Of a stretch of 64,000 nt of DNA, positions 50,620 through 59,190 are shown in pieces. Below the pieces are notes generated by a model. The model had not been told where the DNA came from. It searched no databases and saw only the letters and a program-made list of their open reading frames with translations. This DNA is from Cloacibacillus sp. An23 (GTDB lineage: Bacteria; Synergistota; Synergistia; Synergistales; Synergistaceae). Made by a program: the position numbers and the translations under genes. Location: NCBI RefSeq assembly GCF_002159945.1, contig NZ_NFJQ01000002.1:124001-188000 (forward strand). The letters run 5' to 3'. How positions within the stretch are numbered: position 1 is the first letter of the stretch; the number at the start of each line of letters is the position of its first letter.

Positions 50620-52665
50620 TCAGCCTATGAGTATTAAGCCGGCCTGATAGACCGCGAACGTCACCAGCCACGCCACCGCGAGCTGAAAGAATGCGGCGAA
50701 GCCCATCCAGCTCCAGCTGTTCGACTCTTTGCGTATCGTGCTCAGCGTCGCCGCGCACGGTATGTAGAGCAGGCAGAACACCATCATGCAGTAGGCGTTC
50801 AGCCGCGTGAAGCCGATTGCCTGAAGCTCCTGGGCGAAAGCCGACATGCCGTCGGGGGAGCTGGCGTTGACGATGCCGAAGAGGACTGCGCAGCTCGACA
50901 CGACGACTTCTTTCGCGGATATACCCGCGATCAGCGCGACGTCTATCTGCCAGAAGCCGAGGCCTATCGGCCTGAAGAACGGCGTGAGCAGCTTTCCTAT
51001 AGAGGCCCCGAAGCTTTTGGACATGTCGGCGGAGTAGCCGTCAGGACCGAAGTTCAGCAGCGCCCATATGATAAGCGTAGCTACGAAAATCGTAGTCCCG
51101 GCCTTGCCGAGGTAATCCTTGACCTTTTCCCATACGTAAATCGCGACCGTTCTCGAGTCGGGCGTCTTATACTCAGGAAGTTCTATCAGCAGGTAGTTGA
51201 CGTTGTTTTTCTTATCGATCAGGTGGATGACGGCGGAGACTGCGATAGCTACGGCTATTCCGATCAGATACATAGAGTAGGCGACTATCATCGCGTCTTC
51301 GGCGAAGAACATTTCAGAGAAAAGGATGTAGATTGTCAGGCGGGCGTTGCAGCTCATGAATGGAGTGACGAGCATGACCTTATATCGGTCGCGTTCGTTC
51401 TCGAGCGCGCGCGATGCCATTATTGCGGGCACTGTGCAGCCGAAGCCGAGCAGCATCGGTATGAAGGCCTTGCCAGAGAGTCCAAGCTTGCTCATCACGT
51501 CTTCCATTACGTAGGCGACGCGCGCCATATAGCCGCTGTCTTCGAGCAGAGCGAGACAGAGGAACATTATAAGGATGTTCGGAAGGAAGGTCACGATGCT
51601 GCCGACGCCTGCGATTATCCCGTCTATCACGAGCGACGAGACGACCTCGCCCGCGCCTGCCGCGCCGAGCAGCCCTCCGGCTGCGCCTGATATCCAGTCG
51701 ATGCCGGACTCGAAGTATCCCTTTATCCAGTCGCCGACCGTAAAGGTCAGGAAGAAAATGACGGCCATGAGCCCGAGGAATATCGGGATGCTCCACACCC
51801 TGCTCGTCAGTATTCTGTCGGCGTTTTCCGTGAGCATGTCCTGGCGTTCCTTGTGGAGCATGACTTCCTTGATGATTTCGCTGATGAAGTCGTATTTCTG
51901 ATTTATGATGTCGGACTCGTAATTTCCATCCAGAACGTCCGGCATATCAACTGGATACTTCGCGCTTATCTCCTTGTCGCCCTCAAGCAGCTTCAGCGCG
52001 TGCCAGCGGTAGTTGACCAGATTTGGATACCGTCTTTTCAGCTCGGGGATGATCTGGTCGATTTTGTCCTCGATGGCGTCTGAGTAGACCATGGCGAATT
52101 CCGAGTGGTGGTCGTGCTCGTGTTTTGAAGTATATTTGTGGATGTGTATCAGTCTGTCAGTAGTGTTGTGATCTTTGTGGTGTATAGCGGCGTGAAGAAG
52201 CACGTCGAGTCCGCGGCGTTTTCTCGCCGATACAGGTATTACGGGAATGCCGAGCATCTCCGGCAGCCTGTGGAGGTCGATCTCCATTCCGCGCTTTTCC
52301 ACTATGTCCATCATATTCAGCGCCAGCACTACGGGACGCCCGAGCTCAAGCAGCTGGAGCGTCAGATAAAGGCTGCGCTCGAGCGCCGAAGCGTCTACGA
52401 CGTTGATGACGACGTCCACCTCGCCGCTCATGATGAAGCTGCGGGATACGGTCTCCTCCATCGTGTACGAGGTAAGGCTGTACGTCCCTGGAAGGTCTAC
52501 GAGCCGTATATCGACGTCGTGATCCTTGATAGCTCCCTCTACTTTTTCGACCGTGACCCCCGGCCAGTTCGCCACTTTGAGGTTGGCCCCGGTATAGGCG
52601 TTGAAAAGAGTCGTCTTGCCGCAGTTGGGGTTCCCTATGAACCCTATCGTCATTTGTTCGCTCAT
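50620..52665 (-). CDS. feoB: Ferrous iron transport protein B
   Basis: The 681-residue protein has an N-terminal GTPase domain (GNPNCGKTTLFN at 11-22, NWPGVTVEKVEG, DLPGTYSL) and a C-terminal membrane region with repeated FMSCNARLTIYIL, FGCTVPAIMASR and EVVVSSCAVLFG, as in FeoB. It imports Fe2+ across the inner membrane. It overlaps feoA by four bases. A histidine-rich stretch (HKYTSKHEHDHHSEF) lies in the cytoplasmic part. Confidence 0.96.
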   Translation of the reverse strand: MSEQMTIGFIGNPNCGKTTLFNAYTGANLKVANWPGVTVEKVEGAIKDHDVDIRLVDLPGTYSLTSYTMEETVSRSFIMSGEVDVVINVVDASALERSLYLTLQLLELGRPVVLALNMMDIVEKRGMEIDLHRLPEMLGIPVIPVSARKRRGLDVLLHAAIHHKDHNTTDRLIHIHKYTSKHEHDHHSEFAMVYSDAIEDKIDQIIPELKRRYPNLVNYRWHALKLLEGDKEISAKYPVDMPDVLDGNYESDIINQKYDFISEIIKEVMLHKERQDMLTENADRILTSRVWSIPIFLGLMAVIFFLTFTVGDWIKGYFESGIDWISGAAGGLLGAAGAGEVVSSLVIDGIIAGVGSIVTFLPNILIMFLCLALLEDSGYMARVAYVMEDVMSKLGLSGKAFIPMLLGFGCTVPAIMASRALENERDRYKVMLVTPFMSCNARLTIYILFSEMFFAEDAMIVAYSMYLIGIAVAIAVSAVIHLIDKKNNVNYLLIELPEYKTPDSRTVAIYVWEKVKDYLGKAGTTIFVATLIIWALLNFGPDGYSADMSKSFGASIGKLLTPFFRPIGLGFWQIDVALIAGISAKEVVVSSCAVLFGIVNASSPDGMSAFAQELQAIGFTRLNAYCMMVFCLLYIPCAATLSTIRKESNSWSWMGFAAFFQLAVAWLVTFAVYQAGLILIG

Positions 52666-52886
52666 TGTTCCGGTCTCACTTCGATGTTTCTTGTAATATT
52701 ACGCCCGAGCGCGAAGCGCGTCCCGCGCAGCTTTATGATAAGAATGCCGTCGCCCTTCCTGTTAAGGACGGAGACGGACGTTTCTCTTGTCATCCCGAGC
52801 GCTTCTAGCCTGCGTTCAAGCTGAAAGGGCAAGGACATACTCTCAACGACGTATGTCAGCCCGATTTGCGCGTCCTTCAAAAGCAT
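52662..52886 (-). CDS. feoA: Ferrous iron transport protein A
   Basis: The 74-residue SH3-like protein reads LKDAQIGLTYVVESMSLPFQLERRLEALGMTRETSVSVLNRKGDGILIIKLRGTRFALGRNITRNIEV, the FeoA fold that binds the FeoB GTPase. GAGGAGGGG supports the ATG at 52886. First gene of the feoAB operon. Confidence 0.93.
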   Translation of the reverse strand: MLLKDAQIGLTYVVESMSLPFQLERRLEALGMTRETSVSVLNRKGDGILIIKLRGTRFALGRNITRNIEVRPEQ

Positions 52887-52950
52887 ATTTTCCCCCTCCT
52901 CAGAAAGTATGCAAAATTTTAGCAACAACTTTCATTTTACATTGCATAAA

Positions 52951-52974
52951 AACGGTAAGTCAATGATAACCGTT
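52951..52974. promoter_or_regulatory. Inverted repeat upstream of feoA
   Basis: AACGGT and ACCGTT flank 12 bases, about 65 bases before feoA. It could bind an iron regulator, but it does not match a Fur box well. Confidence 0.25.
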
Positions 52975-53018
52975 CGCCGCACGTCCGCAGCATACGGAGC
53001 GCGGCGTTAATTTTTCAC

Positions 53019-53047
53019 TTGCCTAAAAGTTGTTTGCAATGTAGAAT
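53019..53047 (+). promoter_or_regulatory. Promoter of tRNA-Leu(TAG)
   Basis: TTGCCT at 53019-53024 and TAGAAT at 53042-53047 are 17 bases apart and end 19 bases before the tRNA. Confidence 0.6.
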
Positions 53048-53066
53048 GCTTCTAGCCTGTCGGCTT

Positions 53067-53150
53067 GCGGGAATGGCGGAATTGGCAGACGCGCAAGACT
53101 TAGGATCTTGTGTCTATGACGTAGGGGTTCAAGTCCCCTTTCCCGCACCA
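53067..53150 (+). tRNA. tRNA-Leu (anticodon TAG), attachment gene of element 2
   Basis: This class II tRNA has acceptor GCGGGAA/TTCCCGC, anticodon loop with TAG between AGACT and the matching strand, a variable arm, T-arm GGGTTCAAGTCCC and encoded CCA. The integrase of element 2 follows 211 bases downstream, so its 3' end is the probable att core; the other copy is outside the window. Confidence 0.95.
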
Positions 53151-53171
53151 ATCATTCTGCTAAACTAATCC

Positions 53172-53249
53172 CAACTCCTTGAAACTCTAATAAAAATCAG
53201 GTGATAGCCTGATTTTTGTGCTATTATATCACCGCAACTCGTTGAAACT
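53172..53249. repeat. Direct repeats before integrase 2
   Basis: CAACTCCTTGAAACT (53172-53186) and CAACTCGTTGAAACT (53235-53249) match at 14 of 15 positions and flank a terminator hairpin. They may be arm-type sites of the element 2 integrase. Confidence 0.5.
53192..53217 (+). terminator. Terminator downstream of tRNA-Leu
   Basis: AAAAATCAGG and CCTGATTTTT pair around TGATAG and end in a T run, 42 bases after the tRNA. Confidence 0.88.
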
Positions 53250-53360
53250 TGATGAATCTAAACGAAGTAAAAAAACGGCACGAGGTCGGCACCAAACCAA
53301 ACAGAACCCATATTTAGCTATTTTGTGCCGGGCCTATGTGCCGAGAGGTGGCGATGAATA

Positions 53361-54563
53361 GTGGCTCTGACTGAAAAAACGCTTGCAAAAGAGATAAAAA
53401 AAGCGATGGAATCCGGCAGGCGGGGCACCATCATGGACGAAGGAGGACTGTTTCTTGAGGTGTTCCCGCAGACCGGGCATAAGTCATGGCGGATAAGGTA
53501 CTCTCTTCACGGAAAAGAGAAAAAGAAGAAAATCGGGGAATATCCGTTAATGTCGCTCAAAGAAGCGCGTGCGATACGTGACGAAGCTCGCGCGAAAATT
53601 CTACGCGGAATAAACCCCGAGACGCCGGACATAGAGAAAGTAAAGCTCAAAGATGTCTATGCCGAGTGGATAGAAAAGCGTTTATGCAAAGAATGCACGC
53701 CAACGCACGTTTATAAAACCGGGCTGCGTATGAAGCGCGTGCTTGCTGAATACGGCGAGTATCCGATCGGAGCGGTTACGAGCAGCGAGCTTGTCCGTGT
53801 GCTGCATGAAATCCAAGACGAAGGACACGTAGAAACGGCTCACATGGTGCGTCAGCTCTGCGGGCAGATGTTCCGTTACGCAATAGCGGCCGGATATACA
53901 AAATATGACCCGACATATGCGCTTCGCGGCGCGCTCACTAGAGTTGTGTCGAAGAATCTGGCGCGCATTACGGAGCCGGAGGAAGTCGGCCGGTTCCTAC
54001 GAGATATACGGGATAGAGTTAATTCGCCCACAATGAAAATCATGCTGCAAATGCACGCCTATACCTTTGTCCGTCCCGGAGAAATTCGGCGCGCCGAATG
54101 GAGTGAGTTTGACTTAAAACATAAAGAGTGGCGAATCCCTGCGGAAAAAATGAAAATGCGCCGCCCTCATATCGTCCCGCTCGCTAGCCAGGTAATAGCC
54201 CTGCTTGATGACTTGCGCGTGATGACCGGGCACGGGCGCTATCTCTTTCATGGTTTATGCTCATGGGACGGCTCGCGGTGTATTTCAGAAGGAGCAGAGA
54301 ATAAAATCCTGCGGGAACATGGGTACGGGCATGATGTCATGGTAGCTCATGGCTTCCGCGGCATGGCCTCGACGTTACTTAACAGCTCGATGCTGTTCCG
54401 CCCAGATGTGATAGAGGTGCAGTTGTCGCACATTGACCACAACACGGTGCGGCTGACTTACAACGACGCCGATTACATGGAACAGCGGCGCGTCATGATG
54501 CAGTGGTACGCCGACTATCTCGACTCGCTTAGAGACGGGACGCCTATACCGCCGAAGCCATAG
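53361..54563 (+). CDS. int: P4-type tyrosine integrase
   Basis: The 400-residue recombinase has a DUF4102-type N-terminus (GGLFLEVFPQTGHKSWRIRYSLHGKEKKKKIGEYPLMSL) and the P4-like catalytic domain: R238 (FVRPGEIRRAEWSEFDL), KMKMRRPHIVPL, H330 and R333 (HGFRGMASTLL), QLSHIDHNTVR and Y367 (LTYNDADYM). It starts at a GTG after GAGGTGG. It integrates element 2 at tRNA-Leu and is unrelated in detail to the prophage 1 integrase. Confidence 0.95.
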   Translation: MALTEKTLAKEIKKAMESGRRGTIMDEGGLFLEVFPQTGHKSWRIRYSLHGKEKKKKIGEYPLMSLKEARAIRDEARAKILRGINPETPDIEKVKLKDVYAEWIEKRLCKECTPTHVYKTGLRMKRVLAEYGEYPIGAVTSSELVRVLHEIQDEGHVETAHMVRQLCGQMFRYAIAAGYTKYDPTYALRGALTRVVSKNLARITEPEEVGRFLRDIRDRVNSPTMKIMLQMHAYTFVRPGEIRRAEWSEFDLKHKEWRIPAEKMKMRRPHIVPLASQVIALLDDLRVMTGHGRYLFHGLCSWDGSRCISEGAENKILREHGYGHDVMVAHGFRGMASTLLNSSMLFRPDVIEVQLSHIDHNTVRLTYNDADYMEQRRVMMQWYADYLDSLRDGTPIPPKP

Positions 54564-54674
54564 CTCGGCAAGTTACAGGCAAGTAAAAAATATCTGGACT
54601 ATCACAGGACTTTAACAATGCCGCGCCGGAATTTGCTCCAGCGCGGCAAGTTAAAATCTGAATCCGGTCAACTA

Positions 54675-54728
54675 AATTCGGAAAATCCGAATTTTGTGGC
54701 GCAACTATCCGGGGTTACCGGATAGTTG
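54675..54728. repeat. Two inverted repeats after integrase 2
   Basis: AATTCGGA/TCCGAATT (about 54675-54693) and CAACTATCCGG/CCGGATAGTTG (54702-54728) lie in a 226-base gap between int and the membrane protein gene. The second is perfect over 11 bp with a five-base loop and no T tail, so it may be a protein site. Confidence 0.6.
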
Positions 54729-54788
54729 AAGGCAGTGCCGCACATACTTACTGCGTGTATAATGATTATATATTTTGATAAGGATGTG

Positions 54789-55469
54789 ATGTGCGTGCCG
54801 TTTATCGAGACGGATTTAGTCAAGTTCATAGTCCTTGTAATTCCCGGCATACTGGGGATGTGGGTATATAAGCCGTTTGTTTATCGAAGTGATGACCTTG
54901 AACACGAGAAACACGATATAACAATCGCGCTCATATTTGGGCTTTGCGGGTACACGGCGGCTTGGGCAATGTCTTACGTTTGGCAGCCCGCACAACAAAC
55001 CGGGGTGAGCTTGATAATATCCTCTGTAACATCAGTCGTGATAGCGACAGTAGTCGGGATATTCAGCCGTGAACTTGGACAACTTGCAAACAAGCCTGCT
55101 GCGTGGCACAGCAAGCTGCACAACCTTCCGGTAGACCATCCGGGTGGTCGAGCCGTCAGCGCGTTCTTTACAGACTTCTTTGACAAGATGCCGGACAGGT
55201 CGGAATATCGTGTTATCGCCAAAGTCTACCGGGTCGGAGAACCAGAGAAAGCCGTAATCGGGCCGTTGCTTGTTAAGTCTGACAAGTACAGAGAAATCCT
55301 GATAGACTGCTACCCGCCGCTTGATAGCGATTTTCTGGAAAAGAACCGCGCCCAAATATCAATATGGGCGCGGGCGGTGAATACAGACAGCGGCACGGTT
55401 ACGGAGTTGGCCGCTTTCTACGGTAAGAAGCTGGACGAACTCTTTGAAGGGAAATACGAACTAATTTGA
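54789..55469 (+). CDS. Membrane protein, possibly DUF6338-like
   Basis: The protein of about 226 residues has an N-terminal membrane helix (VKFIVLVIPGILGMWVYKPF), two further segments (ITIALIFGLCGYTAAWAMSY, GVSLIISSVTSVVIATVVGIF) and a C-terminal soluble domain (YRVIAKVYRVGEPEKAVIGPLLV...). AAGGATG is close to ATG 54789; GTG 54795 is an alternative. Its accessory position in a mobile element fits exclusion or defence, but function is unknown. Confidence 0.7.
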   Translation: MCVPFIETDLVKFIVLVIPGILGMWVYKPFVYRSDDLEHEKHDITIALIFGLCGYTAAWAMSYVWQPAQQTGVSLIISSVTSVVIATVVGIFSRELGQLANKPAAWHSKLHNLPVDHPGGRAVSAFFTDFFDKMPDRSEYRVIAKVYRVGEPEKAVIGPLLVKSDKYREILIDCYPPLDSDFLEKNRAQISIWARAVNTDSGTVTELAAFYGKKLDELFEGKYELI

Positions 55470-55619
55470 GTTATCAGCTTCGCCGCTTTTCGCCTCCGTC
55501 TCGTTGTTCTTTGATGGTTCGGCAGTCGGCCTGTCCACGGGGACGCGAATTTTCGCGCTTACCGTCTGATGGTCATACGCCATCGTCGGGCTTTTCGGCT
55601 CTTTAGCTTTTTCGCTCAT
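55461..55619 (-). CDS. 52-residue charged protein
   Basis: GGAGGTGAAGTT precedes the ATG. The product (MSEKAKEPKSPTMAYDHQTV...; EAKSGEADNSN at the end) is hydrophilic and probably unstructured. It overlaps the end of the membrane protein gene by nine bases. No family recognised. Confidence 0.5.
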   Translation of the reverse strand: MSEKAKEPKSPTMAYDHQTVSAKIRVPVDRPTAEPSKNNETEAKSGEADNSN

Positions 55620-55682
55620 AACTTCACCTCCTCACCACACTGAACAGCCCGGACGTTCGCACCGCCCGGGCTGGTTTTGTTG

Positions 55683-55901
55683 TTACCTGTCTTTGTTTTC
55701 CTCCGCCGCTAGTTCTGGATACGTCTCCTTGAAAATCTCTTCCTCGATGTAGCGCAGCGCGCCCTCTCGCGTCTGGTACGGCCCGGCTGTATCCTTCGTG
55801 ATGTGGTAGACGTAAAACCCCGCCGCGTGGTCTTTGCCGAACTGCTTCAGCGCCTGCTCTCCGTCAAGGTAGACGGTACGGTACTGCTCATATAGGGACA
55901 T
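55683..55901 (-). CDS. Hypothetical 72-residue protein
   Basis: The product MSLYEQYRTVYLDGEQALKQ then AAGFYVYHITKDTAGPYQTREGALRYIEEEIFKETYP has a mixed alpha/beta pattern. It lies two bases after the SHOCT/L7-L12 gene on the same strand, so it is probably in that operon. Unknown function. Confidence 0.55.
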   Translation of the reverse strand: MSLYEQYRTVYLDGEQALKQFGKDHAAGFYVYHITKDTAGPYQTREGALRYIEEEIFKETYPELAAEENKDR

Positions 55902-55903
55902 GG

Positions 55904-56758
55904 CTATGCCTTTTTTATTTCAACTTCGCCGCCGTTATTTTCAGCTGCTTCACGTATCTGCTCGGCCTTTTCACGCGATACGCCGCGCGCTATCGTGGAC
56001 GGCGTGTTGTCTACGGCTTCCTTCGCCTCGCGCATGCCTAGTTTTATAACGCTTCGCATAGCTTTTATAAGGTTGATTCGTTCATTAAAATCAGTACTAT
56101 GCTCGGTTAATATTACGTCGAAAAGCTCGTCATGCTGGGGTATTTTTTCTGGCGCTTTTGATGCCGAAGAAGAATTACTGTCTAGCAGTCGGGCTTTTGC
56201 TTTCGCAAACTCTTCCTCAGTAAGCGCCCCCGCATTCTTAAGCGCCGCGAGCTGCGCAAGCTGTCCGGCTAAATCCGACGAAGGCGCGGAAGGCTGCGGC
56301 TGCTGTACCGGCTCATCGTCTTCGTAGTCGTCCTCATCGTCGTTGCGATGGCGGCCTTCGTAAAAATCAAAGTTCCGGTCTACACCCTGAGAGTTTAGAA
56401 TTAAATCTTGCAGCATTGTAAGCACATCGCCGTCAACGACAGCGACACATTCTTTATTGTCGCTGAACGTAATCATAACTTGGTGAGTCTTTTTGTTCTT
56501 GGCAGATAGAGCCGCCGCAATTCCGACACCGCCGAGCAACACAACCCCAGCGCCGCCTCGCAGAAGAGCAGAAGACGCGCTCTTTGTCGTGTCTGTGTCG
56601 ATGATGCCGACCTTCCGCACAGTCTGACGGTTTAATGTAAAACGCTTCGCGCCGAAAAGTTTTTGCTCTTCAAGACGTAACTCCTTAGACATTATGCCGC
56701 GAATCACTAACTTTGCGCCTTTATAAGCGCCCGCAGTTACGACATTCTTGTCTGCCAT
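55904..56758 (-). CDS. PH-like, SHOCT and ribosomal L7/L12 C-terminal-like fusion protein
   Basis: The 284-residue protein has a beta-rich N-terminal domain, perhaps bacterial PH-like, interrupted by a glycine-rich hydrophobic loop (about 65-86), an acidic linker, a SHOCT helix pair at 164-193 (LAGQLAQLAALKNAGALTEEEFAKAKARLL), and at 212-283 a sequence like the L7/L12 C-terminal domain (INLIKAMRSVIKLGMREAKEAVDNTPSTIARGVSREKAEQIREAAENNGGEVEIK). Real L7/L12 uses this surface to recruit translation GTPases. Function unknown. Confidence 0.78.
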   Translation of the reverse strand: MADKNVVTAGAYKGAKLVIRGIMSKELRLEEQKLFGAKRFTLNRQTVRKVGIIDTDTTKSASSALLRGGAGVVLLGGVGIAAALSAKNKKTHQVMITFSDNKECVAVVDGDVLTMLQDLILNSQGVDRNFDFYEGRHRNDDEDDYEDDEPVQQPQPSAPSSDLAGQLAQLAALKNAGALTEEEFAKAKARLLDSNSSSASKAPEKIPQHDELFDVILTEHSTDFNERINLIKAMRSVIKLGMREAKEAVDNTPSTIARGVSREKAEQIREAAENNGGEVEIKKA

Positions 56759-56767
56759 TTTTTTATA

Positions 56768-57859
56768 CTAGCCTTTCTTCTCGGTGCTCTCGGCTACATA
56801 TCTGGTGGCTGTGGCAATGAGCGCATCGGCAAAATTGTATATGTCGTCAAGGGTTTCTATGGTATGGCGAACGCCTTCTTTGCTTTCCTCAAAAGTATCT
56901 ATTGATTTTGAACGTTTCTGGATACGGATACGGCAGATTGTCCACTTCTGTCTATCATCAAGACAGACACTACAATGCCCTTTATAATCGTGTAGTATCA
57001 GCCGATTGACGGGGGCGGTTTTACAAAGGATAGCCTTGACTATATTGTAAGCATCTATTTCTTCTTGTGTCGTAACTATTTCGTCCTCACTTTCTGGCTG
57101 TTCTGGCTCTTGTGGAGTTTCTTCTTTTGCCTTTGAAGCATCTTTTTCTTCTTTTAGCGCGGAGGTTAGCCTATCGCTCACGCGCTCGCTGATGAACTGT
57201 CCAAATGCCCGTTTGGTTATATTTGTAAACTTTTCCATGAGTCCAGACGTAAGCCGCCCATCATAGACCTTACGGGACATGAACTTTACAAACTCATCAT
57301 TCGGCTCATTAAGCATATCAAGTAAATACTTTTTGAGTTCGTTCGTATATTTCAGTTCTTCAGCGGCGGGAATAATGGAATCAATGTCAAAAGAGCTTTT
57401 GCAGAACTTTTTCAGCTCACGTATAACGGCGTCATTTACTTCGTTGATGTTAAATTTTAAGAAAGGTTTATTATCGAGCTTCTGCGCTTCATCAAGATCT
57501 GAATAAAATTCATAATCTACGCCATTGGTCAACACGCCGATACGAGCAGGAACAACCATGAAATAGCGCGCGAGCTGTGCTCTGTTGTCAGCCGTTAAAT
57601 CTGTACCAGTCCACTTACATTCAATGAGCATAATCGGCGCGCCGTCTTTCATAATAGCGTAGTCGATTTTTTCGCCTTTCCTATCCACGATGTCCGCAAC
57701 AAACTCAGGTACGACTTCGGAGGGATTAAATACGTCGTAGCCCAGCGCTTGAATAAAGGGCATGACGAGAGCGGTCTTTGCAGCCTCTTCGGTCTGGATG
57801 CTTCCTTGCATCTGTTTGTAGCGTTGTGCAATTACCTTTATTGAATCTATTAGCTCCAT
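56768..57859 (-). CDS. HsdR-N-like PD-(D/E)XK nuclease-type protein
   Basis: The 363-residue protein has the type I restriction HsdR N-terminal pattern: TEEAAKTALVMPFIQALGYDVFNPSEVVPEF, then KIDYAIMKDGAPIMLIECKW, giving catalytic D66, E80 and K82 of a PD-(D/E)XK nuclease, then NGVDYEFYSDL. No helicase follows. The C-terminal half holds a charged linker and a small domain. It could be a stand-alone defence or exclusion factor. It lies between the repressor and the SHOCT gene on the same strand. Confidence 0.8.
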   Translation of the reverse strand: MELIDSIKVIAQRYKQMQGSIQTEEAAKTALVMPFIQALGYDVFNPSEVVPEFVADIVDRKGEKIDYAIMKDGAPIMLIECKWTGTDLTADNRAQLARYFMVVPARIGVLTNGVDYEFYSDLDEAQKLDNKPFLKFNINEVNDAVIRELKKFCKSSFDIDSIIPAAEELKYTNELKKYLLDMLNEPNDEFVKFMSRKVYDGRLTSGLMEKFTNITKRAFGQFISERVSDRLTSALKEEKDASKAKEETPQEPEQPESEDEIVTTQEEIDAYNIVKAILCKTAPVNRLILHDYKGHCSVCLDDRQKWTICRIRIQKRSKSIDTFEESKEGVRHTIETLDDIYNFADALIATATRYVAESTEKKG

Positions 57860-57878
57860 CTCGGCACCTCCTATAAAA

Positions 57879-58778
57879 TTAAAAAGCCCTCGGCGGCTTG
57901 TTTTTTCTTATTATTGATACGACTTTACCTCTTACCCAAAACCACTCTTTTTGCGTTGCGTATTCTTTCTCTATCCGTATAGGTGCGTATGCAGGATTTG
58001 CTGAGCGTAGCTCGACTGAGCCGTCCGGGAACCACATTACCCACTTTATAAACCAGTTATCGTTCCAGACGACAAGAGCCATTTCTCCGCTTATTACTTC
58101 GTCAGCAGGATTTACGACTGCGATACACCCTTCATCAAGGCCTGCTCCTACCATGCTCTCGCCTTCTATGTGTATTCCGAAGGGCGGGTCTAGATCGTCG
58201 TAATGCTGTATGTCCGATGGGTCGATATACACAATATCGTTCGGCGTAGCTTCCACTCCGTACAGCCCGGCACCTGTCCCACAGCTTGCTATAAACTCCA
58301 TGCTGGTTACGGGGACGGCGATGGTCTTGACTTTTCTAACGTTTGATTTTTCTTGAGGCTCTTTGTATTTCAGCCTCGGCCTCCACCCCATAGACTCCAT
58401 AGCCTGCGTGATGATACGCATACGCCCGCCTGCTGGTTCTATCTCGCCTTTGGCATAGCGCTCAATATCCTCGCGCGGAATGTTGGTGCGATTTGCAATC
58501 TCGTCGAGGCGTGCTACGTCTTCTTCAATAAATTCGCGCAGCATGGCGGCGAATACTGGCGAGGCGTTGCGAGGGTGGTCTGTCACGCCCATCAAATAAT
58601 CTGTGCTTACATCAAAGACCTTGGCAAGTCTTTGAGTTGTTTCAAAGCCAGGCTTTTTCAACCCTTTCTCGTATTTTGAAATCATTACCTGAGCAACCCC
58701 GACCAAATCGGCAAGTTGCTTTTGTGTCATGTTATTGGACTCTCGTAAGGCTTTTAATCTTTCTGCGACAGAAAACAT
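57879..58778 (-). CDS. S24-peptidase phage repressor with XRE domain
   Basis: The 299-residue repressor has an N-terminal XRE helix-turn-helix (MTQKQLADLVGVAQVMISKYEKG), a second XRE-like stretch at 93-118 (IANRTNIPREDIERYAKGE), and a LexA-type S24 peptidase with S208 (EGESM) and K245 (NWFIKWV). Self-cleavage on DNA damage is expected, unlike the prophage 1 repressor. The start ATG at 58778 follows GGTGGTG. It faces the Cro-like gene at 58925. Confidence 0.92.
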   Translation of the reverse strand: MFSVAERLKALRESNNMTQKQLADLVGVAQVMISKYEKGLKKPGFETTQRLAKVFDVSTDYLMGVTDHPRNASPVFAAMLREFIEEDVARLDEIANRTNIPREDIERYAKGEIEPAGGRMRIITQAMESMGWRPRLKYKEPQEKSNVRKVKTIAVPVTSMEFIASCGTGAGLYGVEATPNDIVYIDPSDIQHYDDLDPPFGIHIEGESMVGAGLDEGCIAVVNPADEVISGEMALVVWNDNWFIKWVMWFPDGSVELRSANPAYAPIRIEKEYATQKEWFWVRGKVVSIIRKNKPPRAF

Positions 58779-58810
58779 ATACAACACCACCCTGACATTA
58801 TAGCCCAATA

Positions 58811-58894
58811 ATAGCCTACGGTTTTAAGAGAATCAAATACCCTTTGATTATAAATATAGCCTTAGGGTTTGACACAAATAAAACCTAAGGCTAT
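58811..58894. promoter_or_regulatory. Operators of the element 2 lysogeny switch
   Basis: Three related sites ATAGCCTWMGGGTTT are visible: 58811-58825, 58856-58870, and the inverted copy 58881-58894. The last two form an inverted pair that covers the rightward promoter. Confidence 0.72.
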
Positions 58895-58897
58895 AAT
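58869..58897 (+). promoter_or_regulatory. Rightward early promoter of element 2
   Basis: TTGACA (58869-58874) and TATAAT (58892-58897) are exact consensus with 17-base spacing. They overlap two operator sites and drive the Cro-like gene. Confidence 0.88.
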
Positions 58898-58924
58898 ATG
58901 CCCAGTGAGTAAGGGGGTGATTGA

Positions 58925-59176
58925 ATGGCATTTAGAGGGGAACTATTAAAGACGTGGAGAATGTCTCACGGCCTTACCCAAGCAGAAGCTGGTGCAAGAA
59001 TCAATGTTAGTCAGAATTTTTGGCGGAACCTTGAGACAGGCATAAAACAGCCATCCGTAGACACATTGGTTCTAATTTCCCAAACCACGGGCATCTCAGT
59101 AGACGATCTTCTCGGAAACCCTACCCAGCCCCTGCCCACGCAGGAGCCGGAGCAGGGGGAACGGGAGGCGGTGTAG
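58925..59176 (+). CDS. Cro-like XRE regulator
   Basis: The 83-residue protein has an XRE helix-turn-helix (LLKTWRMSHGLTQAEAGARINVSQNFWRNLETGIKQPSVDTLVLISQTTGISVDDLL) and a proline/glutamate-rich tail. AAGGGGGTG precedes the ATG. Expected antagonist of the S24 repressor. Confidence 0.85.
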   Translation: MAFRGELLKTWRMSHGLTQAEAGARINVSQNFWRNLETGIKQPSVDTLVLISQTTGISVDDLLGNPTQPLPTQEPEQGEREAV

Positions 59177-59190
59177 CCGCGCTCGCGCGT

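Noticed and set aside
52951-52974. Fur box upstream of feoA
   Set aside because: The inverted repeat exists, but it does not resemble the GATAATGATAATCATTATC consensus well enough to name the regulator.
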